A stretch of 58,723 bases of DNA from Sphingomonas sp. (GTDB lineage: Bacteria > Pseudomonadota > Alphaproteobacteria > Sphingomonadales > Sphingomonadaceae). The position numbers and the translations under genes are program-made. Position 1 is the first letter of the stretch. Each line of letters opens with the position of its first letter. Under the pieces are notes generated by a model, which was given only the letters and a program-made list of their open reading frames with translations, did not search any database and was not told where the DNA came from. The stretch covers positions 1-58,723 of the forward strand of contig PAOI01000008.1 in the NCBI GenBank assembly GCA_002707985.1. The letters run 5' to 3'. Below are positions 27,706-36,507 of the stretch, piece after piece.

Positions 27706-30197
27706 TTACCGGCCACCAGATCGGCGAGCGCGGCAAAGGCATTGTCGCGCGGCGGCGGGGGCGCCTTGGGCTTGGGCGTAAGCCCTTTCCATGCCCAGCG
27801 CTGCGGCTCGCCTTCCTTGCTGCGGATCGCGCGAAAGCCGAGTTGCGCCATCAGCCGCGCGAGCGTGTCGGGCGTCAGGCCGATCGACGTTGCCAGCGCC
27901 GGATCGGGCGCAAAGGGCGCGCGCCCCTTTCGCGAATCATGCGCCGCGCGGGCGATCCGCTCGACCAGATCGACGCGCACTGCCTGCGTCCCCAGCGGGC
28001 GAAATCCGTGAATAAGATCGGCGCCCGGCGCGTTGCGCGGCAACACCGTCGCCCCTTCGTCCGGCCCCACCCCCAGCCGCAACAACTCGCGGCGCAGGCG
28101 CGCGGCAGCGGGCTTGAGCAGTGCAGGCGCATAGATATCGAGCGTCCCGATGATGACGCCCAGCTTGCGCAGCGCCTTGCGCGCCGGCGGATCGAGCGCT
28201 TCGACCAGTTCGGCGGCGGCGCGGCGCGGCATCATGCCGCCATGGTCGAGCAATGCGTTGGCAAGCGCCCGCAGCGGCGCGCCCGCATCCGGGTCGCGCG
28301 TTGTTGCCTGCAGCTTCGCAAGCGGCTGCGCCGTTTCCGCGATCTGCCTTGCCAGCCAGCGATCGAGCCGCGCCTGCACCTCGCCGCGTAGCCCGGTATC
28401 GAGCACGTCAAGCGTGCGATCGAGCTTCACCTGCGGCAGCGCGGCGTTGCGATCGGTGATCAGATGCGCGACCGGCAAGCTTTCCCATAGCAGCGCCGTC
28501 GGCGCCTCCGGATCGGGTTCGCCGAGCGCCAGATCATCGTCCTTCGCCTCGGCCAGCGCCCGGCCACGGCGGCGCAATTCGGAAGCCAGCCGCTTTTCAG
28601 CCGCGGCAAGGAGCATTCTCTTGTCCGCCGCGCGCGCATCCGACGCGACCGAGAAGCGGAACCCGTCGAGCGTGCCGAGGCTGTGCTCTTCGATGCTCAC
28701 TTCGCCATCGGCGGCGATGGTGACCGGCAACGCATCGGCATCCGCGCCGATCTGACGCAGCAGCATCGTCGTGCGCTTGTCGACGAAACGCTGGGTCAGG
28801 CTGGCATGGAGCGCGTCGGACAGCTTTTCCTCGATCGCGCGCGTGCGCTCGGCCCAATTTACCGGATCCTCCAGCCAGTCGGCGCGGTGCGCGATATAGG
28901 CCCAGCTCCGCGCGGCGGCGATGCGGCCTGCCAGCGTTTCGACATCGCCTTCGGTGCGATCGAGTCGGGCGATCTCATCGGCAAACCACTGATGCGGCAC
29001 ATGCCCCCGGCCTTCCGACAAATGGCCATAGACGCGCCCGACGAAGCGGGCATGCGGATCGGCACCCAGCTTGCGAAAGTCAGGCAGGCCGCACGCCGCC
29101 CAGAGCCGCGCCACTGCCGCCTGCCCGCGCGTGCGATCGCGCACCCAGGATTGTTCGGCGAGCCGCTTCAACACCGCAAGATCGACCGCCTCCGGCGCGG
29201 CGCGCAGCACCTCATGGTCGGGTTTGCGCTCCAGGCTGGCGATCAGCGCGTCGACGCTCGAAAGATCGGGTGCGCCTTCGCGCCAGAACAGCTTTTCGAT
29301 GCGCGGCATGCGGTGCGATTCGATCGCCAGCACTTCCTCGGGGGTGAAGGCGTTGGGGCCGTCTTCGTGCAGCGAACCGAAGGTCCCGTCGCGCTGATGT
29401 CGCCCGGCGCGCCCGGCAATCTGCGCCATTTCCGATACGGTCAGCCGCCGCTGTTTCTTGCCATCGAACTTGCGCAGCGAGGCAAAGGCGACATGCGCGA
29501 CATCCATGTTGAGGCCCATGCCGATCGCATCGGTCGCAACAAGATAATCGACTTCGCCCGCCTGAAACATCTCGACCTGCGCATTGCGCGTCTGCGGGGA
29601 AAGCGCGCCCATCACCACCGCCGCGCCGCCGCGCAGACGCCGCAGCGCCTCGGCGACGGCATAGACTTCCTCGGCACTGAACGCGACGATCGCGGAACGG
29701 CGCGGCAGGCGGGACAGCTTGCGCGCGCCGGCATAGCTCAGCGTCGAAAAGCGCGGCCTGCCGATGATTTCAGCCTCGGGCACCAACGCCTCGACCATCG
29801 GGCGCAGCGCTTCGGAACCGAGGATCATCGTCTCATCGCGGCCACGCGCGCGCAGCATGCGATCGGTGAAGACATGTCCCCGCTCGGGCGTTGCGCCCAG
29901 TTGCGCCTCGTCGATTGCGACGAAACTGGTCTGGCGCTCCAGCGGCATCGATTCGGCAGTGCAGAGGAACCAGCGGGCTTCGGGCGGGCAGATTTTCTCT
30001 TCGCCAGTGATCAGCGCGACCTGATTCTCGCCCTTCATCGCGACGACCCGATCATAGACTTCGCGGGCCAGCAGACGGAGCGGAAAGCCGATCATGCCGC
30101 TCGAATGGGCACACATCCGTTCGACGGCCAAATGCGTCTTGCCGGTATTGGTAGGACCAAGAACCGCCGTAACGGCGCTGCGCGAAAGCTGAGTCAT
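27702..30197 (-). CDS. SUV3-like superfamily 2 helicase
   Basis: 831 residues. Helicase core: Walker A GPTNTGKT near 14-21, motif II IDEAQ (a DExQ type), and motif VI-like QIAGRAGRHQRDG. The layout matches the bacterial homologues of mitochondrial SUV3 RNA helicase. The C-terminal part (about 400-831) has no recognised motif apart from a basic, Pro-rich end. It may act in RNA turnover; the coupled S4 and ferredoxin genes give no clearer hint. The ATG at 30197 is used; the upstream codon is TTG. Confidence 0.88.
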   Translation of the reverse strand: MTQLSRSAVTAVLGPTNTGKTHLAVERMCAHSSGMIGFPLRLLAREVYDRVVAMKGENQVALITGEEKICPPEARWFLCTAESMPLERQTSFVAIDEAQLGATPERGHVFTDRMLRARGRDETMILGSEALRPMVEALVPEAEIIGRPRFSTLSYAGARKLSRLPRRSAIVAFSAEEVYAVAEALRRLRGGAAVVMGALSPQTRNAQVEMFQAGEVDYLVATDAIGMGLNMDVAHVAFASLRKFDGKKQRRLTVSEMAQIAGRAGRHQRDGTFGSLHEDGPNAFTPEEVLAIESHRMPRIEKLFWREGAPDLSSVDALIASLERKPDHEVLRAAPEAVDLAVLKRLAEQSWVRDRTRGQAAVARLWAACGLPDFRKLGADPHARFVGRVYGHLSEGRGHVPHQWFADEIARLDRTEGDVETLAGRIAAARSWAYIAHRADWLEDPVNWAERTRAIEEKLSDALHASLTQRFVDKRTTMLLRQIGADADALPVTIAADGEVSIEEHSLGTLDGFRFSVASDARAADKRMLLAAAEKRLASELRRRGRALAEAKDDDLALGEPDPEAPTALLWESLPVAHLITDRNAALPQVKLDRTLDVLDTGLRGEVQARLDRWLARQIAETAQPLAKLQATTRDPDAGAPLRALANALLDHGGMMPRRAAAELVEALDPPARKALRKLGVIIGTLDIYAPALLKPAAARLRRELLRLGVGPDEGATVLPRNAPGADLIHGFRPLGTQAVRVDLVERIARAAHDSRKGRAPFAPDPALATSIGLTPDTLARLMAQLGFRAIRSKEGEPQRWAWKGLTPKPKAPPPPRDNAFAALADLVAGK

Positions 30198-30274
30198 CAA
30201 GCGCCAACATCGGCCCGAGTCCGCCCTTAAGCAACACTCCCGAGTTGATGATTCGGCTTAACCATGTTGGATTC
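30191..30274. promoter_or_regulatory. four GANTC sites and TTAA motifs between helicase and M23 genes
   Basis: GANTC sites at 30191-30195, 30217-30221, 30250-30254 and 30270-30274, four in 84 bp. A TTAA at 30227-30230 and the string TTAACCAT at 30258-30265 resemble CtrA half-sites. The region separates two divergent genes. Confidence 0.65.
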
Positions 30275-30358
30275 CTGCCTGAAAATCCCGTCAGAAACCC
30301 TTCATCTTCGGTGCGGCACGGTTTGCCGCACGCGGGACAATTGTGAGGCAAGCTTAAT

Positions 30359-31948
30359 TTGACTTTAAACCCACCGTTGCACAGTGATCGTGTCCAAGCC
30401 GGGGGTGTCGGCTTTGATGACGACTTTTGGGGGCAGCGAGCTTTGTTCCTGCGGAGCGATCACGGATATGATGCGGGTGCCGGCGCGAACACGCTGATCA
30501 CTTCGCGCAGCACGGAACTGACGGTCAAACGGGCTGGTCTGGCGCAGCGGCTGCGCGCGCGATTCCCCGATTTCGAACTGGTGCCCGACCTTGGATCCCG
30601 CATCGGCACCCTGCAATGGTATCGCGGCGTCGCGACCTGTGTCGGCCTGTGCGCGGTCACGCTGTTCATGGCGCCGGGTCTCGAAAATCCGATCTATGGC
30701 TATGTCCCGCCCGCGCTGCAGGGCGAGGAATGGGAAGCCGCGCGGGTTCAGGCGATCACGCCGCTCGCCGATGGCGCGAAGACCGGATATACGATGGCGC
30801 CGACCGGGCTGGTCGCGCCGCTGACCGATACGCCGGAACGGCCGATCATCGATCTGACGACCAAGATTTCTTCGGGCGGCACCTTGCTCGGCGCGCTCAA
30901 GCGTTCGGGCGTCGGCGATACCGACGCGACGTTCGCCGTGTCGCTGATCGGCGACGCGATTCCGCTCAGGGACCTTCAGGCGGGTACGCCGTTCGACCTG
31001 CGGCTTGGGCGTCGCACCGACAAGTCGCAGCCGCGCCCGCTCGAGCAGCTTGCCTTCCGCGCACGGTTCGACCTGCGCGTCGAAGTGCAGCGCGGCGCAG
31101 ACGGCACATTGGCGCTTCGCCAGATTCCGATCGCAGTCGATTCGACTCCGCTGCGCATTCGCGGCAAGGTCGGATCGAGCCTCTATCGCTCGGCCCGCGC
31201 TGCCGGTGCTCCGGCCAAGGCAGTCGAATCGTTCATCCGGGCAATGGCGACGCGCATTCCGATGTCGCGAGTCGGCGCCGATGACGAGTTTGAAATCATC
31301 GTGGCCCAGGATCGCGCCGAAACCGGCGAAGTCCGATACGGCAACGTCCTCTATGGCGGCATCCGTCAGGGTTCGAACAATATCGAACTCGCGTCCTGGA
31401 CCTATCAGGGCCGGACCGAATGGTTCGACATGGCCGGCAAGGGCGAAAAGCGCGGATCGATGATCCGTCCTGTTCAGGGCCGACTGACATCGAGCTTCGG
31501 CATGCGTTTCCACCCGGTGCTTGGTCGCCGCCGCATGCACAAGGGCTGGGACATCGCCGCGCCGAGCGGAACCCCGATCCGTGCGATCGCCGATGGCCGC
31601 GTGGTATTCTCGGGCCGTAACGGCGGCTATGGCAATTTCGTCAAACTGAGCCATTCGGGCAGCATGCAGAGCGCCTATGGCCATATGAGCCGGATCGCCG
31701 TGCGCAACGGCGCCCGCGTCCGCCGCGGCGACATTGTCGGCTATGTCGGATCGACCGGCATTTCCACCGGCCCGCACGTGCATTTCGAAGTGCTGCGCGG
31801 CGGCGTCGCGGTGAACCCCGGTTCGGTGTCGTTCATGTCGCAGAACACGCTGGGCGGTGGCGACCTTTCGGCATTCCGTTCGAATGTCTCGCGCCTGAAG
31901 GCTGTGCCGGTGTACCGGATCGAGGAAAGCGAAGCGCCCGCCGAATAA
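30359..31948 (+). CDS. M23-family peptidoglycan endopeptidase, membrane-anchored
   Basis: 529 residues. After a polar N-terminus there is one hydrophobic segment (about residues 90-105), then a large periplasmic part. Zinc ligands of LytM/M23 enzymes are present: SSFGMRFHPVLGRRRMHKGWD and GPHVHFEVL. It should cut peptidoglycan cross-links in division or growth, or act as an activator. The start is probably a TTG at 30359 after GTGAGG; the next in-frame Met is far downstream. Upstream GANTC and TTAA sites suggest cell-cycle control. Confidence 0.85.
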   Translation: MTLNPPLHSDRVQAGGVGFDDDFWGQRALFLRSDHGYDAGAGANTLITSRSTELTVKRAGLAQRLRARFPDFELVPDLGSRIGTLQWYRGVATCVGLCAVTLFMAPGLENPIYGYVPPALQGEEWEAARVQAITPLADGAKTGYTMAPTGLVAPLTDTPERPIIDLTTKISSGGTLLGALKRSGVGDTDATFAVSLIGDAIPLRDLQAGTPFDLRLGRRTDKSQPRPLEQLAFRARFDLRVEVQRGADGTLALRQIPIAVDSTPLRIRGKVGSSLYRSARAAGAPAKAVESFIRAMATRIPMSRVGADDEFEIIVAQDRAETGEVRYGNVLYGGIRQGSNNIELASWTYQGRTEWFDMAGKGEKRGSMIRPVQGRLTSSFGMRFHPVLGRRRMHKGWDIAAPSGTPIRAIADGRVVFSGRNGGYGNFVKLSHSGSMQSAYGHMSRIAVRNGARVRRGDIVGYVGSTGISTGPHVHFEVLRGGVAVNPGSVSFMSQNTLGGGDLSAFRSNVSRLKAVPVYRIEESEAPAE

Positions 31949-31987
31949 TCGGCGCGCCCCTTCAACAGCGTCGATATCTGGAGCCGT

Positions 31988-32005
31988 GCCCGGCGATAGC
32001 CGGGT
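31988..32005. terminator. hairpin between convergent genes (possible terminator)
   Basis: GCCCGGC and GCCGGGT can pair across a 4-base loop. The spot lies between the convergent ends of the M23 and HerA-like genes. No T-run. Confidence 0.4.
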
Positions 32006-32011
32006 GCTGCG

Positions 32012-33688
32012 TCAGCGCACCTGCGATCGCCAGCGGCGGATCGTGCGCGCGATGCTCTGATCCTCGCCGCCGGTTTCGCGCCAGAGGTCGGAAAAGATCG
32101 GATCGCCCGAAGCGGGGCGCTTGTCCTCATCCAGCGAATCGAACAGCAAGCGCACCGGGGTCGCCACACCCTCTCCCACCGCGATGCACTCGCGGTTGCG
32201 CAGCGCGGGAATGGAATCGAGGAAGCCGCGCGCGCCTTCGGGCATCGCCGCGCGCACGAACGCCTGGTCGCGATCGTTGTTGAGCCGCATCGTCAGGATC
32301 GTGCCGCATTGCGAAAGCACGCCTTCGGCAAGGTCGGACGGACGCTGCGTGATCAGCCCCAGCGATACGCCATATTTACGGCCTTCCTTGGCAATCCGGC
32401 TGAGGATGCGTCCCACCGACGAGCCATCGGCGTTGCGTTCGTTGGGGACATAGCGATGCGCTTCTTCGCAGACGAGCAGGATCGGGCGCTGCGCTTCGCC
32501 GCGCGACCAGATCGCATAGTCGAACACCATGCGGCTCAGCACCGCGACCACCACCGACGTAATTTCGGACGGGACCCCCGACACGTCGATGATCGAAATC
32601 GGCTGGCCGTCACCCGGCAGGCGGAAGATGCGTGACAGGAAGCTGGCCATGCTGTCGGAAACCAGCATGCCGGAGAACATGAAGCCATAGCGCGGATCGG
32701 CCTTGATCTCGTCGATCTTGGCCTTGACCCGCAGATAGGGGGCGCTGTCGGTCGCCTTGTCCATCTTGCCCATTTCGAGCTGGATCAGGTTCGACAGGTC
32801 GGACAGCAGATAAGGGATCGGCGCGTCGACGGTCAGCTTGGGAATTTCCGCCGCCAGCCGGTTCTTGGCCTTGGCCGCGAGCAGGCATTTGCCGAGGATA
32901 TCGGCATCGACCTGACGATCCGAACCCGAGGAGGTGAGGAACACCTCGCAATGCTCCTCGAAATTCATCAGCCAATAAGGCATCGCCAGATTGCTGACGT
33001 CGAACAGCGCGCCGCTATTCCGGAACGCCGCGCCATATTCGCCATGCGGATCGATCATCACGATATGACCCTGCGGCGCCAGCTGGCAGATGCGGTGGAG
33101 GATCAGCGCGGCAGCGGTCGATTTGCCCGTACCGGTCGATCCCAGCAGCGCGAAATGCTTGCCGAGCATCGAATCGACATAGAGCGCGGCGCGGATATTC
33201 TTGGTCGGATAGACATTGCCGATTTCGATATTCGCGCGCTCGTCCGCGGCGTACATCTGGCGTAGGTCAGCGGTCGAAACCGGAAACACCTCGCTCCCCG
33301 GAACCGGGTAGCGCGTCACGCCGCGGCGGAAGCGATAGAGCTTGCCGGTCAGCTTTTCCTCGTCGCCTTCACCCAGAAAGTCGATGTCCGCAGTCAGCCG
33401 CCCCGAATCGAAATCGAGCATCCGCATCGCACGGACATTGGCGATCAGCCAGGTCGATCCGACGCGCATCTTGAGCTGCGCGCCCACTTGACCGGCCTGT
33501 GCGATTGCAGGATCCGATTCGCCGGAGAGCGATTCGATCGTGGCTGCATCGAGAACGACCTTGCTCGACGCGCCAGCCACTTCGAGCACGATGCCGATCG
33601 GCGGCACTGCCGAATGCGCGGGCGCGGGCGCCGCGTCATTTGAAACCGGCGCTCCGGAAAATTCGCGCGCGGAAAACTGGCCGTCCAT
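32012..33688 (-). CDS. HerA-like ATPase (DUF87)
   Basis: 558 residues. An N-terminal beta-rich HAS-barrel-like part precedes the ATPase: Walker A LLGSTGTGKSTA, sensor VMIDPHGEYG, and Walker B LLVCEEAHRYVP. HerA proteins form hexamers that pump or unwind DNA, often with a NurA nuclease; no nurA is near, so this is a stand-alone form. The ribosome site lies in a small hairpin just upstream. Confidence 0.85.
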   Translation of the reverse strand: MDGQFSAREFSGAPVSNDAAPAPAHSAVPPIGIVLEVAGASSKVVLDAATIESLSGESDPAIAQAGQVGAQLKMRVGSTWLIANVRAMRMLDFDSGRLTADIDFLGEGDEEKLTGKLYRFRRGVTRYPVPGSEVFPVSTADLRQMYAADERANIEIGNVYPTKNIRAALYVDSMLGKHFALLGSTGTGKSTAAALILHRICQLAPQGHIVMIDPHGEYGAAFRNSGALFDVSNLAMPYWLMNFEEHCEVFLTSSGSDRQVDADILGKCLLAAKAKNRLAAEIPKLTVDAPIPYLLSDLSNLIQLEMGKMDKATDSAPYLRVKAKIDEIKADPRYGFMFSGMLVSDSMASFLSRIFRLPGDGQPISIIDVSGVPSEITSVVVAVLSRMVFDYAIWSRGEAQRPILLVCEEAHRYVPNERNADGSSVGRILSRIAKEGRKYGVSLGLITQRPSDLAEGVLSQCGTILTMRLNNDRDQAFVRAAMPEGARGFLDSIPALRNRECIAVGEGVATPVRLLFDSLDEDKRPASGDPIFSDLWRETGGEDQSIARTIRRWRSQVR

Positions 33689-33763
33689 CGAAAACTCCCC
33701 GTTACGGGGAAAGCATGCCGTGACGGAGTAAATATAAGGTTCCCGCTATGCCGGGGATTCCCG

Positions 33764-34531
33764 TCAGTTGCGCCGCCAGATCGCGCCCGCGCCCCATCCG
33801 AACAACACCGACAAGGCGACCGCAGTCAGGCCATAAAGCACCGAATGCTGGTCCGCCGCGTTGGCGACGAACCGTTCGAAACCGGATTTGCGGATTTCGA
33901 TCGGGCGCACCGCTGCGGCAAGAACGCGACCGTCGCGGATCAGGAAGGTTTCGGCGGTGAACCGCCCGACCGGCACCCGCGCCGGAATGGTGATCCGCGC
34001 ACGATAGAGAACGCCGTCGGTGATCTCCACTGCGCCTGGCGCTTCGTAATAGAGCCCGGCGCGCTGGCGCAGATCGACCAGCCCGGCATCGAAGCGATGC
34101 TGGACATCGGGCGCCGCGCCGGATGCCGGCGACATCTGCATGCTGTCGAGCCCCAACTCATAGATTGCGCGCGTGCGATCATCGACCAGCTCGCCGATCG
34201 GACGCGAAGACGCGATGGCATAAAAGGACGGCGCCGATCGATAGCGCATACGGTTGGCATTGACCCAGATCCCGGCCAGCTTTTCCTTTTCGCGCAACTG
34301 GATCGATTGAAGCGGCCCCTTCACCACCACCACGATATCAGCGGGGTCCTCGCCATCGGCGACCGGCTCGCCATCGGGATAGACGATCGCCCCGAACAAC
34401 AGCAGCTCGGCCCCGGTGAAACTGTAATAGATTTCGATCTCGCGCTGCGAGACATCGGGGACGAGCACCGGCTTGGCGCCGAGCAGCAGCAGGAGCGCCA
34501 GCGGCGCGAAGAGCAGCCGGAGCGCGGTCAC
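33764..34531 (-). CDS. TIGR02186-family membrane protein
   Basis: 255 residues with an N-terminal signal or helix (LLFAPLALLLLLGAK) and a C-terminal helix (VLYGLTAVALSVLFGWGAGA) flanking a large extracytoplasmic domain. The pattern matches the alphaproteobacterial family found next to TauE/SafE transporters. The start is a GTG overlapping the TauE stop by 4 bases. Role unknown, probably assists the transporter. Confidence 0.85.
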   Translation of the reverse strand: MTALRLLFAPLALLLLLGAKPVLVPDVSQREIEIYYSFTGAELLLFGAIVYPDGEPVADGEDPADIVVVVKGPLQSIQLREKEKLAGIWVNANRMRYRSAPSFYAIASSRPIGELVDDRTRAIYELGLDSMQMSPASGAAPDVQHRFDAGLVDLRQRAGLYYEAPGAVEITDGVLYRARITIPARVPVGRFTAETFLIRDGRVLAAAVRPIEIRKSGFERFVANAADQHSVLYGLTAVALSVLFGWGAGAIWRRN

Positions 34532-35442
34532 GACAATTCGACCGAGTAGATTTCGTCAGGCCGCCAGGCGAGCCCCAGGAACATCCGCACCGCAACCAGC
34601 AGCACGATGACTGCAAGCGCCAGACGCAGATATTCCGGCGGCGCCTTCATCGCCACGCGCGCGCCGATCTGCGCCCCGGTGACCGAGCCGATCAGCAGCA
34701 GCACCGCCAGCACGATATCGACTGCCTTGGTCGTCGTGGCGTGCATCATCGTTGCCGCTGCCGTGGTGAACAATGTCTGGAACAGCGAGGTTCCGACCAC
34801 GACCGTCGGGCCCATGCCGAGCAGATAGAGCATCGCCGGGATCAGGATGAACCCGCCGCCAACACCCAGCAGCACCGTCAATATGCCGGTGAAAAAGCCA
34901 AGCAGCAGCGGCGCGAGCGGCGAAATATAGAGACCGGAACCATAGAAGCGCCACCGCAGCGGCAGCCAGCTGACCAGCGGATGGTGCCGGCGGCGACGTG
35001 CGCGGGGATGAATGCCCGATCGATGGGCGCGGATGCTGCGTACCGATTCGGTCAGCATCAGCCCGCCGATCGACCCCAGCAGCACGACATAGAGAATGCC
35101 GATCACGGTATCGATCTGGCCGCTTTGTTGCAGCAAGGCGAACAGCCACGCCCCGACAAGGCTGCCCAATACGCCGCCCGAAACCAGCACCAGCCCCATC
35201 TTGATATCGACGCCCTTGCGCCGCAGATGCGCGAACACGCCGGACACGCTGGCGCCGGTGACCTGGCTCGACGCCGATGCCGCCGCGACGGTGGGCGGAA
35301 TGCCATAGACGATCAGCAACGGCGTGATCAGAAACCCGCCGCCCACGCCGAACATGCCCGAAAGCATGCCGACGCCAAAGCCGAAGAACACGATGATGAG
35401 CGCGTTCACCGACAGGTTGGCGATGGGCAGATAGATATCCAT
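34528..35442 (-). CDS. TauE/SafE-family transporter
   Basis: 304 residues with seven to eight hydrophobic segments and repeated GVGGGFILIP / GVGGGFLITP loops, typical of the sulfite/sulfoacetate exporter family. The middle has a basic loop of Arg and His. It is coupled to a TIGR02186 gene. The anion carried cannot be deduced. Confidence 0.9.
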   Translation of the reverse strand: MDIYLPIANLSVNALIIVFFGFGVGMLSGMFGVGGGFLITPLLIVYGIPPTVAAASASSQVTGASVSGVFAHLRRKGVDIKMGLVLVSGGVLGSLVGAWLFALLQQSGQIDTVIGILYVVLLGSIGGLMLTESVRSIRAHRSGIHPRARRRRHHPLVSWLPLRWRFYGSGLYISPLAPLLLGFFTGILTVLLGVGGGFILIPAMLYLLGMGPTVVVGTSLFQTLFTTAAATMMHATTTKAVDIVLAVLLLIGSVTGAQIGARVAMKAPPEYLRLALAVIVLLVAVRMFLGLAWRPDEIYSVELS

Positions 35443-35490
35443 TGCTGCGATGCGTAGCCCGTCCTGCGCCCCGGCAAAAGCGCCGCGACC

Positions 35491-36507
35491 TTAAAAATCC
35501 GCGCCGAGCGTGACGGCAAGCCCCGAACCGGGCAATGCGTTGCCGGCCACGCGCTGACGCCATTCAATCGCGAGGCGCATATGTTTGTCGCCCGCCGGGA
35601 AATCGAGCACCGCCGCCGGCCCGATGTCGAGCCGGCTTACGCCGCGTTGCGCTCCGCCCCATGTTCCTGCGCCGAGCGAAAGGCTCGCGCCTTTTCGTTC
35701 GTGCACCGGACGCAGGACGCGCGCGGCGCCGTCGGCATAAGGTTCGGTCCGGTCGCGCAACACGACGCCCGCCTGACCATAGGCTTCGATCCGGAAACCC
35801 GAAGGAATTTCCGAATACACTCCGGCGATCAGCCCCGCACCCGGTCCGCCGCTGCCGCCATCGAGCGAAACGCGCCGCTCGACCACGAGCCGCACCGGCA
35901 GGCGCGTCGGCTGCCATTCGATCGCGACCGATGCTTCGCGCCCCGGCCCTTCCAGCGGGCTCGTCAGCCGCCCGGCAAAGGCCAGCGCGCCGCGCGGTCC
36001 GGTACCATAGGCGATGCGGATGCCCGCCTGCCCTCCCCCCAGTTGTGAAGCCCCGGGGGCTGCCGCCTGCGATCCGCTTCGGCGCCCGAGCACCCACAGG
36101 GTGCCCGACCAGCCCAGCGACGGCGGCGCGGCGGGGTCGGGTATGCGGACCGGCGCTGCCTGGGGCGGGCCACCGACATATTCGGGGTCGCCATATCGGA
36201 TCAGCGCGACCATCGCGAGTTGTGCCTTTCGGGCGTCGTACGGGTCGCGATAGAGCGCCGGCAGCTGTTCGCGAGCAACGGTGGCAGGTGGCACCGCGCG
36301 TCGCCCGGGGATTGCCGTCGCGACATCGGGGAGCGCAGTCGGCATAGCCGGGCCGGAGGGCGACTCAGCATTGAAAGCGAATGGCACCATCGCTTCGATC
36401 GCCTGAGTCAGCGATCCGGTCGCGTGCCACAGCAATGCCACCCGCAACCCGATCCAGCCGGTGCAGACCAGTGCCAGAAATCGCAGCGGTCGACCGCGCC
36501 GGGTCAT
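35491..36507 (-). CDS. outer-membrane beta-barrel protein, NfrA C-terminal-like
   Basis: 338 residues. It starts with a hydrophobic signal-type segment (LRFLALVCTGWIGLRVALLW). The last 200 residues have alternating strands and end in Phe (LAVTLGADF), as barrel proteins do. It overlaps the NfrB-like glycosyltransferase by 4 bases (ATGA). In phage N4 adsorption systems NfrA is the partner outer-membrane protein; here the usual TPR part is absent or much reduced. The barrel assignment is inferred from strand pattern. Confidence 0.65.
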   Translation of the reverse strand: MTRRGRPLRFLALVCTGWIGLRVALLWHATGSLTQAIEAMVPFAFNAESPSGPAMPTALPDVATAIPGRRAVPPATVAREQLPALYRDPYDARKAQLAMVALIRYGDPEYVGGPPQAAPVRIPDPAAPPSLGWSGTLWVLGRRSGSQAAAPGASQLGGGQAGIRIAYGTGPRGALAFAGRLTSPLEGPGREASVAIEWQPTRLPVRLVVERRVSLDGGSGGPGAGLIAGVYSEIPSGFRIEAYGQAGVVLRDRTEPYADGAARVLRPVHERKGASLSLGAGTWGGAQRGVSRLDIGPAAVLDFPAGDKHMRLAIEWRQRVAGNALPGSGLAVTLGADF

